Shown here: piece by piece, positions 49,081 to 58,018 of the stretch
Layout: every line of letters begins with the position of its first letter
How positions within the stretch are numbered: the first letter of the stretch is position 1
Assembly: GCA_034521225.1 (NCBI GenBank)
Contig: JAXHMR010000014.1
Location: forward strand, 30,484 to 94,483
Direction: 5' to 3'
Length of the DNA: 64,000 nucleotides
DNA from: Woeseia sp034521225
GTDB taxonomy: Bacteria > Pseudomonadota > Gammaproteobacteria > Steroidobacterales > Woeseiaceae
Made by a program: the position numbers and the translations under genes
The notes under the pieces: generated by a model
What the model saw: only the letters and a program-made list of their open reading frames with translations
What the model was told of the DNA's origin: nothing
The model's database searches: none

Positions 49081-49389
49081 TTACTCCGACTGGCTCGCGC
49101 AATCGATGCAGTAAAGCGCAGTCGGATCGATCTCAAGACGCTTCGGGTTGATCGGCTCTTCACAGCGCCGGCAGAGACCGTACTCGCCATCATCAAGTCG
49201 CTTCAGCGCAGCATCGATATTTCGCAGCATCCCGGCGCGGCGTTGCGCCGATGCGTTCGCCATGGCCTGCGCCTGCATCGCATCCATGCGCGACAGCCGG
49301 CCGACCCGGGTCTGATCGAGTTCGACTACGCCCGAGGCGTCCTTGCTCGACGCCACCATTTGCTCAAGCTCAGCTCTCAGCGTGACCAA
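49081..49389 (-). CDS. DksA/TraR-type zinc-finger protein
   Basis: A short coiled-coil protein ends in a four-cysteine zinc finger (CRRCEEPINPKRLEIDPTA...CIDC), as in DksA/TraR proteins, which bind the secondary channel of RNA polymerase. The helix region, VASSKDASGVVELDQTRVG, and the run of Met/Ala/Gln are typical of the small 'RNA polymerase-binding transcription factor' branch. I give the TTG at 49389; the frame could begin further upstream, near 49459, if one base is wrong, because HNIRERLVTLRAELE fits the family better. Confidence 0.8.
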   Translation of the reverse strand: MVTLRAELEQMVASSKDASGVVELDQTRVGRLSRMDAMQAQAMANASAQRRAGMLRNIDAALKRLDDGEYGLCRRCEEPINPKRLEIDPTALYCIDCASQSE

Positions 49390-49619
49390 TCGCTCTCGTA
49401 TGTTATGTTCCGAGTGGATGATGTTCTCCCGAACCGCGCCGCCTATCCTCGCGGACCATCGTATCGAAAATACCGGGTGTGCTGCTTACAATCGTACGGC
49501 ATTGGTGATGAATCAGCATGGTCCCGGTCAAACTTTGCGACGTTCAACACGTTTTTTTCTGACCCGGTTCAGTAACATACCTCGAAATTGCAGATACGAA
49601 CCTATTCGAGGGAAAAGCA

Positions 49620-50793
49620 ATGCGGGTTTCTGAACGTCCAATGTCCGGTTTCACATTGATCGAACTGATGATCGCTGTTGCGGTAGTCGGGATTCTTGCG
49701 ATGGTCGCTATCCCGCAATACCAGAATTATTCCGTGCGTGCGAAAGTCAGCGAGTGTTTGACACTTGCATCGTCAACGAAAGTCGCCGTATCGGAAGCGC
49801 ATTTTTCGGGCCGCGGCATCGACTGACCGTTTTTCACAAACCGGCTATTGCGAGAACATCCAGATTGCCGACGACGGTTCGATCGTCATGAATACCCGCA
49901 ACACCGGTGCGAACGTTGCACCAGTGTTGCAGCTCGTACCGTCTGCGGGCGGCGCCGACGGCTCCAACCTGACATGGGAATGCCAGCTCGTCAGCGGCCG
50001 CGCGGACCATGTTCCTACCGTGTGCCGCAACGAAGGTACATTGGCGAGTATCGGTAACGTCGCCGAGAATGGGGTGGCAATTGGCAATTCGACGCAATCA
50101 ACCGGCGGCAGCAGTGGCAGCGCCGGTGGCGACAGTGGTGCCGGGACCGGGTCGTCCGGCAGTGGATCAGGTGACAACGGCGGCGGGTCGTCTGGCGGCA
50201 GTTCAGGTGACGGGACAGCAAGCGACGGCGGTGATACCGGCAGCGGGTCGAACTATGCCAACGGTGATGGATCAACAGGCGGCAGCACCGGCAGCGGGGG
50301 ATCCGGCGGCAGCAGCGACGGTGGCACCTCCGACAGCGGAAGCTCCGGTGGCAGTTCGTCCGGCAGCGGGTCAACCGGCGGGGGTTCGTCGGGGGGCACC
50401 TCGTCAGGCGGTGGCGGTTCCGGCGGCAGTTCGTCAGGCGGTGGCGGTTCCGGCGGCAGTTCGTCCGGCGGAAGCGGTTCCGGCGGCAGTTCGTCCGGCG
50501 GTAGCGGTTCCGGCGGCAGTTCGGGCGGTACGTCAGGCGGCGGTTCTTCCGGCGGTGGTTCGTCGGGCGGTGGCGGATCCGGCGGCAGCATGGGCGCGCC
50601 GGACAGCGGAACCGGTGATGCCGAGAGGGCGAAGAAGAAGAATGCCCGTACCGGCTGCCCAACGGACGTCCGCACCCGGGAAAATGTCGAAATTTTTAGG
50701 GACGCGGCCCAAAGGTCAGGCAACCCGGCTTTGAGACCGCCCTCTGTAGTTGTTCGGCCTGCCGCATTGTGGCAAAGGGGCGACAGGAAGTGA
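49620..50793 (+). CDS. Type IV pilin-like protein with a long Gly/Ser tail, one frameshift
   Basis: The N-terminus is a type IVa prepilin: a short leader cut at G-F, then FTLIELMIAVAVVGILAMVA with Glu5, and IPQYQNYSVRAKVSECL. The frame stops at 49826; a shift near 49820 continues as RFSQTGYCENIQIADDGSIV, then NTGANVAPVLQLVP and WECQLV...VC, like the pilin globular domain and disulfide loop. From about 50100 to 50600 the protein is almost only Gly and Ser, including four 10-residue SSGGGGSGGS-type repeats, then a basic tail with one Cys. GAGGG precedes the ATG. No pilus assembly genes are near. Confidence 0.75.
50401..50520 (+). repeat. Four tandem 30-bp repeats coding for Gly/Ser decapeptides
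   Basis: The unit TCGTCAGGCGGTGGCGGTTC, plus CGGCGGCAGT, is repeated exactly at 50401 and 50431 and with one or two changes at 50461 and 50491. Each codes SSGGGGSGGS or SSGGSGSGGS. The repeats are in frame with the pilin after correction and lie inside a longer Gly/Ser region. Confidence 0.85.
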
Positions 50794-50914
50794 ATTCCAC
50801 CGTACCATGGTCGCTCCCGTCACTTCGGGGCCTGCGAGTCAGACGCAACCCCGGGTGACCTGGCGCGGGGCGCGTCATCGTGGCGGCGCCGGCGCATTAC
50901 AGGAGCCACAAATC

Positions 50915-51118
50915 ATGAGCAAGAATCAGATCGTCGGCCTGGCACTGCTGGTCGTCGGCGTCATATTGCTGTATTTCGGCTACCAGGCATCGCAAAGCAT
51001 GGGTGAGCAGGTTGTCGAATCGTTCACCGGCCGCTTTACGGACTCCACCACCTGGTACTTCGTGCTCGGTGCGGTCGCCATCGTCGTCGGACTCGGACTG
51101 ACGGTGTTCAAACGCTGA
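50915..51118 (+). CDS. DUF3185-family small membrane protein
   Basis: This 67-residue protein has two membrane segments (IVGLALLVVGVILLYFGYQ and YFVLGAVAIVVGLGLTVF) separated by a short loop, SFTGRFTDSTTW, that matches the DUF3185 pattern. An AGGAG at 50901 precedes the ATG at 50915. The open frame extends upstream to 50750, but that part looks random. Function unknown. Confidence 0.8.
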   Translation: MSKNQIVGLALLVVGVILLYFGYQASQSMGEQVVESFTGRFTDSTTWYFVLGAVAIVVGLGLTVFKR

Positions 51119-51312
51119 ACTCCTGGCGGTGAAGCAGGTCGTTCCTGTTACGACACGAGGAGTCCGCACGGCAGAATCGAACGAAATGACGATCGGCCAA
51201 CCGGGCCGAAATTCGACATCGCCGCCAGTTCGGCCTCTTCCGCGCAGATTGCTGGTCCGGGATGGACTGGGCCCTCAATCTTTTTAATTCTCACCCAACC
51301 GAGAGGTTCATT

Positions 51313-53506
51313 GTGGCATTTATTCGCCCGATCACCGCGTTGTTGCTCGTCTCAGCACTTGCCGCCTGCAGCGGCAACGATAGTGACACCGTGACACAGG
51401 ACAAAACCGTCGCCGCCGAGGATACTATGAAAACTGAAGAGCGCCGCGACGCTGACGGCAATCCACTCTTGTCGAAATCAACCCTGCCGTTCCAGATGCC
51501 GCCGTTCGATCACATCACCGATGACCATTTCGTACCGGCAATGGAAATCGGGATGAAGGAAGAGTTGGCCGAAGTCGCGGAAATAGCCCGCAACGACGAG
51601 CGGCCAACATTCGACAACACGATCGTGGCACTGGAACGTAGCGGCCAGACGCTGACTCGCGCCAACCGGATTTTTTCCGCATTAGACAGCGCTGATACCA
51701 ACGATGCGCGACAGGCAATCGAGCGGGAAATGTCACCGAAGCTCAGCGCACACCGTGACACGATCCGCCTGAATGCGGATCTGTTCGCTCGAATTGAAAC
51801 GCTCTACCAGCAGCGCCATGAACTCGAACTGGACCCGGAGCAATTGCGGCTGCTCGAGGAATACCATCGCGATTTTGTCCGCGCGGGTGCGCGGCTGTCC
51901 GATTCGGAAAAGGAACGCCTGCGTGAGATTAACGGCGATTTGGCGAGACTCGGCACAGAGTTCTCGCAAAATGTGTTGAAAGAGGTCAACGCCTCGGCGA
52001 TCACGGTCGATTCAGCCAGCGAGCTCGACGGTCTCAGTGACAGCCAGATCGAGGCGGCGGCCGACGAAGCCGCCTCGCGGGGTCTTGACGGCGCTTATGT
52101 GCTGACGCTAATGAATTACAGCAGCCAGCCGCAGCTCAGTGAGCTGAATAACCGGGCAGTTCGCGAGGAGCTGATGAGGGCGTCGCTGGTACGCGGCTCA
52201 CGGGGCAACGAATTCGACAATCGCGGCATTGTTGCGGAGGTCCTGGGCCTGCGTGCGGAAAGGGCACTGTTACTCGGTTATGACACGCATGCCGACTATG
52301 TGCTCGAGGAACGTACAGCTGGCACCGTTGGCGCCGTTGACGACATGCTGAGCCGGCTCGCGCCCATCGCTGTCGCCAATGCCCGCAAGGAAGCTGCCGA
52401 CCTGCAGGCGGTCATCGACGATACGGAGGAATCACCATTCACATTGCGCTCCTGGGACTGGCCGTATTACGCGGAAATCGTTCGCCAGCAACGCTATGCT
52501 TTTGACGAAGACCAGATAAAGCCCTATTTCGAACTCGACAGCGTACTTTTCAATGGTGTTTTCTACGCCGCCGAAAAACTATTCGGACTGACATTCGAGG
52601 AACGCACCGACCTGCCCGTCTACCACCCCGATGTCCGGGTCTTCGAAGTATTCGACCGCGACGGCGAGCACCTCGCACTTTTCATCGGCGACTTTTATGC
52701 ACGTTCGTCGAAGCGGGGTGGCGCGTGGATGAACTCGTATATCGAACAGTCAAAGCTGTTCGGCGACCAGCCCATTGTCGCCAACCACCAGAACATTCAG
52801 AAGCCGCCCGAAGGCGAGCCGACGCTGATGACCCTCGAAGAAGTCACGACAATGTTCCACGAGTTCGGCCATGCCCTGCACGGCATGTTTTCCGACGTGA
52901 CCTACCCGAGCTTTGCCGGCACGTCGGTGCCGCGGGACTTTGTTGAATACCCGTCGCAGGTCAACGAGATGTGGGCCACGTGGCCGGAGGTCCTCGCCAA
53001 TTACGCACGACATTACGAAACCGGGGAGCGGCTCCCGCAGGACCTGCTGGATCGCGTCATCAAGGCCGAGAAATTCAATGAGGGCCACAACACCACCGCC
53101 TACCTGGCCGCCTCGATTCTTGACCTGTGCTACCACACCAAAACTCCGGACGAGATTCCTTCCGCTGACAGTATCCTCGAGGCGGAAACAAGCTGCCTCG
53201 AACAGGCCGGCATCGCGTACGACCCGGTTCCTCCGCGCTACCGGACAACGTATTTCTCCCACATCATGGGCGGCTACTCGGCCGGCTACTATTCCTACAT
53301 CTGGAGCGAAGTGCTCGATGCCGACAGCGTCAAGTGGTTCAGGGAGAACGGCGGGCTGACGCGCCGAGAACGGCGACCATTTCCGGGAAACGCTGTTGTC
53401 AAAGGGCGGCAGCAAGGACGCGATGGAACTGTTCCGCGACTTTGCCGGGCGGGATCCGGATCTCCAGCCGTTGCTGGAACGCCGCGGCCTGGTGATCGAC
53501 GACTAG
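51313..53506 (+). CDS. M3-family lipoprotein oligopeptidase, one frameshift
   Basis: The GTG at 51313, six bases after GAGAGG, starts a lipoprotein signal with lipobox LAACS. The mature protein is an M3 metallopeptidase of the oligopeptidase A/Dcp type: TTMFHEFGHALHGMFSD carries the HExxH zinc site, and FVEYPSQVNEMW carries the third ligand region. RYRTTYFSHIMGGYSAGYY is the family's C-terminal substrate-binding stretch. One extra base near 53365 scrambles the end; correction gives LFRDFAGRDPDLQPLLERRG and a stop at 53506. It probably degrades short peptides in the periplasm. Confidence 0.88.
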
Positions 53507-53535
53507 CGCGGTAGAAGCCGAACGGGCACAAAGGA

Positions 53536-53630
53536 GCACCGGTATCCCCTGCGGGGGGTCCTTTGGGGGAAATAAAGCGGACCGAAGGGAGCCATTCCTC
53601 CAAAGGACCCCCCGCAGGGGATACCGGTGC
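53536..53630. terminator. Long perfect inverted repeat, probable bidirectional terminator
   Basis: A 31-base arm (53536-53566, starting GCACCGGTATCCCCTGCGGG) is perfectly complementary to 53600-53630, with a 33-base loop. It lies between the convergent M3 peptidase and GNAT genes. It lacks a clear T run, so it may work with other factors or be a palindromic mobile repeat; its perfection is unusual. Confidence 0.6.
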
Positions 53631-53641
53631 GGACCTGACGG

Positions 53642-54178
53642 CTAGCGGTGTCCTTCGCGGAACGCCAGGCTGGCCGGCTCCGCGGTGGGGGCCGCACGAA
53701 CCATCTTGCGGTAGACAACCTTGTCGTCACCGGGCGCATAGAAATCGCGAACGACCTCGTGAACGTCGTAACCCGCGCGTTCGTAAAAGCCCCGCGTCGG
53801 CCGGTACTGCTCGCGGCCGGACGTATCAATAAAAATACTGGCAGCGCCCTGCGCCCGCATGCGCCGCTCCGCCTCGGCAATCAGTTCACGGCCGAGGCCG
53901 TGGCGCTGGTACTGCGGTGATACGGCAATCCAGTAAAGATCAAATTCGCCGGGGCGTGCCGGTATCGGGCCGAAACAGGCATACCCGTGCAGGCCTGCTT
54001 CACCGCCCGGCGCATCCGCGAAAATAAACTCGTAACCCGATGCCGCACCGTGCACCAATGCCTCGTCAACCAGCTCCACGGCAATGCGCTGTTCGTCTTC
54101 ACTGAAAAATCCGGTCGACGAGACCAGCTCCAGCACTGCCTGCCGGTCTGATGCCAGCAGTTCGTCGCGCCAGGTCAT
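53642..54178 (-). CDS. GNAT N-acetyltransferase
   Basis: The 178-residue protein has a GNAT acetyl-CoA-binding motif A (SPQYQRHGLGRELIAEAE) and the motif B Tyr in FYERAGYDV. The acceptor is unknown. It starts in an ATGA overlap with the GNAT-deacetylase fusion and is the last gene of the operon led by lysine 2,3-aminomutase, so an amino group on a lysine or beta-lysine derivative is a reasonable guess. Confidence 0.82.
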   Translation of the reverse strand: MTWRDELLASDRQAVLELVSSTGFFSEDEQRIAVELVDEALVHGAASGYEFIFADAPGGEAGLHGYACFGPIPARPGEFDLYWIAVSPQYQRHGLGRELIAEAERRMRAQGAASIFIDTSGREQYRPTRGFYERAGYDVHEVVRDFYAPGDDKVVYRKMVRAAPTAEPASLAFREGHR

Positions 54179-55938
54179 GGGCGCTTCTTTGGAGCAGGCG
54201 AATCACCGGACAGCGTGTTCCACAGACCCGTGAAGAAATGCCGTGCATTGACGCCGAGTGTCTGCGTCCGGTAGCCGCCTTCCTGCACGACCAGTGTCGG
54301 CAGCCCCAGGCTGCCTATCCGGCGGCCGTTGTCGCGGAAGTCCCGCGCCATCAGGCGAAACGACCCGGTCGGGTCGCCTTTCGCGGTATCGAGGCCGAGC
54401 GAAACGACCAGCATGTGTGGTGCGAACTTGAGAATCCGCGCGAGCGCCTTGTCCAGCTCGCGGCCGTATCGCTCGCCATCAATATTCTCCGGCAGCGGCA
54501 GGTTCAGGTTGTAGCCACGACCGTCGCCGTCGCCTTTCTCATCATCGAACCCGGAGAAATACGGATACGTCTGGCGCGGGTGCCCGTGAATTGAAACCGT
54601 CAGGACATCGCGGCGGCGCCAGAAAATGTCCTGTGCACCATTGCCATGGTGGTAGTCAATATCAAGTATGGCGATGCGCCCGTGCGCGGACAGGTAGTGC
54701 GCCGCGACCGCCGCCGAGTTGAAATAACAGAAACCACCAAAAGCGGCATGTTCGGCGTGATGTCCGGGTGGCCGCACCAGCGCGTAGGCAGCCCGGCTGC
54801 CATCCAGCAGGCAGTCCGCACCGGTCAACGCGCAATCGACTGCGCCGAGTGCTGCCTTGTACGCGTTCGAGTTCAACGGTGTAAATGTATCGATGCAGTA
54901 ATAGCCGGCCCGCAACGGCAGCTCTTTGGGCGGCCGAGCACGATTCCGGATCGGGAAGACATACGGATAGACCGAACTGCCCGGCTCGACGTTGGCGCAT
55001 GCCTTTTGCAGGAAGCGCACGAAATCACGGTCGTGAACCTGCTCGATGTGGCTTATCCCGAAATGCCGCGGTGCCTGCTGTTCGAACAGTGCCGTGCGCT
55101 TGAGCTCCTTCATTATCGACTGGATACGCACCGGCGCTTCAACATAACCGCGATCGTTGACGTGGTGAATCGCATGCAGGTCATTGACGATTAGCGCAAT
55201 TGACCGCTTGCGCGGCGCGACATCGGCTGCCGCTGCCGTACCCTTCACATACTGCGGTTCGCGCAACCGCACCGGGTCATCGCGAAACGACCTGACGACC
55301 TTGTCGATGTAGCCGGGTGGACAGACATCGCCATACTTGCGCTCAAGGATCGCGCGGACGATTTTCTTCGCGCGGCTCCTCGACAGCACGTTGCCGCGCT
55401 GCCCCAGGTTGTCGAACACCAGGTACGGCGGGTCCGTGTCCGATGCCTCCAGCGGGGTTTCGTAGGCCGTGTTCGCGATTGGCCGCGCGCCGAAGCGTTC
55501 GTAGAATTTCAGCCGCGCCGCGTTCTGTCGCCTGACAGCAGGGTCCGGCGACAGGGCGGGATCGTCCGGCAGGCACTCACAGAATATGCCGATGACGCCA
55601 AGTTGCGCGGCTTCCTCGCGCGCGCGTTCATAAAGCGCCCCGCCAATACCACCGCCGGTTTCGCCGCGCCCCGCACAGACGTAGTCGAGAAAGCAGAACT
55701 TCAGGTCCGCCGCATGCAGCAACAGCGCAAAGCCGCGCACCGTGTTGGCGCCGTCCCCGGCAACCAGCAGGATCGAACGAAAGCGGTACTTGAGCGGATT
55801 GGCAAGCTGCGCCGGAAGCTTCGCTATGTCCTTCTCGCTGAGCTGGTTGAACTGCACCCGCAGCATCGCCTGGACCTGGCTCAGCATCCGGCGGTTGGTC
55901 GGCGTCGTGGTGTCGTGCAGTTTGTGTATACGGAACAT
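54175..55938 (-). CDS. GNAT-histone deacetylase family fusion
   Basis: The intact 587-residue protein joins two opposing activities. Residues about 1-200 are a GNAT domain: GGGIGGALYERAREEA is motif A and LKFYERFGARP is motif B. Residues about 240-580 are a class II HDAC/acetylpolyamine amidohydrolase: LVRPPGHHAEHAAFGGFCYFN gives the charge-relay histidines, ILDIDYHHGNGAQ and SLGLDTAKGDP give the zinc ligands, and EGGYR gives the catalytic Tyr. All key deacetylase residues are present. I chose the ATG at 55938, 35 bases after the upstream ATP-grasp stop. Confidence 0.88.
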   Translation of the reverse strand: MFRIHKLHDTTTPTNRRMLSQVQAMLRVQFNQLSEKDIAKLPAQLANPLKYRFRSILLVAGDGANTVRGFALLLHAADLKFCFLDYVCAGRGETGGGIGGALYERAREEAAQLGVIGIFCECLPDDPALSPDPAVRRQNAARLKFYERFGARPIANTAYETPLEASDTDPPYLVFDNLGQRGNVLSRSRAKKIVRAILERKYGDVCPPGYIDKVVRSFRDDPVRLREPQYVKGTAAAADVAPRKRSIALIVNDLHAIHHVNDRGYVEAPVRIQSIMKELKRTALFEQQAPRHFGISHIEQVHDRDFVRFLQKACANVEPGSSVYPYVFPIRNRARPPKELPLRAGYYCIDTFTPLNSNAYKAALGAVDCALTGADCLLDGSRAAYALVRPPGHHAEHAAFGGFCYFNSAAVAAHYLSAHGRIAILDIDYHHGNGAQDIFWRRRDVLTVSIHGHPRQTYPYFSGFDDEKGDGDGRGYNLNLPLPENIDGERYGRELDKALARILKFAPHMLVVSLGLDTAKGDPTGSFRLMARDFRDNGRRIGSLGLPTLVVQEGGYRTQTLGVNARHFFTGLWNTLSGDSPAPKKRP

Positions 55939-55973
55939 GATGTTTGCGCGCGCGTGCCGGTACGGAGGAGCAC

Positions 55974-56985
55974 TCAGCCCGCGCGGCGAAGTTCCGGCAA
56001 TGCGGGGCGCGCCGCGGCGTCCAGTATCGATGCAAGCACCTGCGCATGGGACAGGCCCGCCTGCGCCGCCGCGGCAAGAAACCCGGCATCCTGCGCGAGG
56101 CATGGGTTCGCATTGATCTCGATGACCCATGGCGTGCCCTGCCGGTCCAGCCGCACATCAACGCGTGCGTAGCCGCGCAGTCCGAACAGCGACCAGCACT
56201 GCCGTACAACCTCTTGCAGCGCGTTACTGTCAGCACGATCCAGCACCGGGAAGCAGCGCCGGGTGTCATGGTACTCGGGCGCCGTGTCGTCCCATTTGGC
56301 GGCATAGCCGACGATTCGCGGCTTGCCTGGCGGGTAGTCGATAAACATCATCTCGGCGAGCGGCAACACAAGTAGTAGGCCGTCATGTTCAAGCACTGAG
56401 ATATTGAACTCACGGCCCTCGACGTAGCGTTCCGCAAACCACTGGCCGCCGTAGGTGCGGGCACAGTCGCGCAGGCGGGCCGCTACGGCGGTCGGACTGT
56501 CGGTGACCGATGCGTCGTCGAGCCCGAGCGATGCATGCTCCCACAACGACTTGACGATCCAGCGGTCACCGGTATTGGCAATCCCCTCCGCTGTCTCGTG
56601 CCAGTCCGGTGTCGGAATGCCGTTCAGTCGCATCCAGCGCTTCGCCAGTATCTTGTGGGACGTCAGGCTGATCGCCATGCTGCCGGAGCCGGTAAACAGC
56701 AGCGCCGCGCTTTCGAGCAACGCCGGCACGAGGCCGATCAGCTCGCCGCGCCCGCCGAGCGACTCGACAAGGTTGAAAACGCAGCCAGGCGCCACCGCCT
56801 GTATCTGTCTACAGTCCTTGCGCCAGGTTAAGACTGACCGCGGCGACGGAGACATCAAAGCGCAACTGGCGCAGGGCATCACTGACCTCGTCGACCTGCT
56901 GCAGTGCATCAGCCTCGTCCGGGCGCGCGCCCGCATCCAGTTCTTCATGGAGTACGAGGACGCGTTGCAATGATGCGGATTTCAC
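55974..56985 (-). CDS. ATP-grasp ligase 1, one frameshift
   Basis: This D-Ala-D-Ala-ligase-like ATP-grasp enzyme has FNLVESLGGRGELIGLVPALLE near the N-terminus, a lysine-containing ATP-binding WIVKSLWEHAS segment, FAERYVEGREFNISVLE, and the metal-binding RVDVRLDRQGTPWVIEINANP. An indel near 56828 separates the N-terminal RVLVLHEELDAGARPDEADA piece. A GTG at 56985 is the most likely start, eight bases after the upstream ligase. It should form an amide or peptide bond from an acyl phosphate; substrates unknown. Confidence 0.78.
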
Positions 56986-56992
56986 CGGCCCG

Positions 56993-58018
56993 TCAGGCGG
57001 CCATCAGGTCGGCAACGGCGCCCCGCCGGCAGCGAACTTTGGCGGAACGCATGATGCCGTCGATCAGGGACGTGTAGCTCATGTTGACCATCGTTGCCAT
57101 GATCGGCAAATCGGAATGTTCGGGGTGCAGGCCGGCAAGCGGGTTCACCTCGATGAAATTGGCGGCGCCCGTCTCGTCGAGCCGCACGTCGATACGCCCG
57201 CCGTCGCGGCAGCCGAGTGCGCGCCAGGCGTTAAGCGCCAATGCCTCGACCTGCCGTCGCAGCCGGTCTTCGGCCAGCAGCGTGTAGGCCACCAGCTCCT
57301 CGCAGTTTTCCTTGTTGCGGTAGGAGTAGACCTCGGCATCCGCGCCCGCCAGCAGGTTGATCTCGAGCGTTGCAATCGCGCGTGCCTTGCGTGCCGTGCC
57401 AATGATGCCAACCGTGAACTCGCGCCCCGGCAGGAAACGTTCTACCAGTACCGGTTGCCGGTGCTCGGCAAGCAGGCGGCGGCAGACGGCGGACAGTTCA
57501 TCACTGTTGTTGATCTTCGACTCCCGGCTGACGCCCTTACCGGTGCCCTCGGCGACCGGTTTGGCGAACAGCGGGTAAGGCAGCCGGATCGCTCGCAGCG
57601 CGGTGGCGTCCTGAACAACGGCAAAATCCGGCGTCGCGACGCCGGCGGCACGGACGACGTCCTTCGTCATGCCCTTGTGCAACGTCAGCGCGCAGACCAG
57701 CGGGTCGGAGAACACATACGGAATCTGGTAGGCGTCCAGCAGCGCCGGCACCTGGGCCTCGCGCGCCCAGCCGTGCATGCCCTCGCAGATATTGAACACG
57801 AGATCCCAGCGGTCGCCCGCGACGAGGCGCCCCGCGAGCTGCTGCAAGTGCCCGATACGATCGACGCGGTAGCCGAGCGTCGTCAGCGCGCCGGCTATGC
57901 TGTCGATGGTATCGACGCGGTCAAACTCGGCAGTCTCAAGTTCGCTGTAGCCGGCTTCCAACCAGGCATCGCGAAGGTCGTATGTCAGGCCTACAGTCAT
58001 CTGGCTCGTTCGTTTCAT
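56993..58018 (-). CDS. ATP-grasp ligase 2, D-Ala-D-Ala-ligase-like
   Basis: The intact 341-residue protein is a second ATP-grasp ligase, distinct from its neighbour. FNICEGMHGWAREAQVPALLD, VFSDPLVCALTLHKGMTK, PLFAKPVAEGTGKGV (ATP loop and lysine), LVERFLPGREFTVGI and GRIDVRLDETGAANFIEVN are landmarks. It has no partner cell-wall genes, so a D-alanine role is unlikely. Its ATG at 58018 overlaps the kamA stop (ATGA). Two different ligases in one operon suggest a product with two amide bonds. Confidence 0.85.
   Translation of the reverse strand: MKRTSQMTVGLTYDLRDAWLEAGYSELETAEFDRVDTIDSIAGALTTLGYRVDRIGHLQQLAGRLVAGDRWDLVFNICEGMHGWAREAQVPALLDAYQIPYVFSDPLVCALTLHKGMTKDVVRAAGVATPDFAVVQDATALRAIRLPYPLFAKPVAEGTGKGVSRESKINNSDELSAVCRRLLAEHRQPVLVERFLPGREFTVGIIGTARKARAIATLEINLLAGADAEVYSYRNKENCEELVAYTLLAEDRLRRQVEALALNAWRALGCRDGGRIDVRLDETGAANFIEVNPLAGLHPEHSDLPIMATMVNMSYTSLIDGIMRSAKVRCRRGAVADLMAA

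Noticed and set aside
50015..50723. Long proline- and arginine-rich frames antisense to the pilin tail
   Set aside because: They mirror the Gly/Ser codon repeats of the plus strand and have no start signals or recognisable sequence.
56993..58018. D-alanine-D-alanine ligase (ddl) for the cell wall
   Set aside because: The fold is similar, but there are no mur or fts neighbours and the gene is coupled to kamA and a second ATP-grasp gene.
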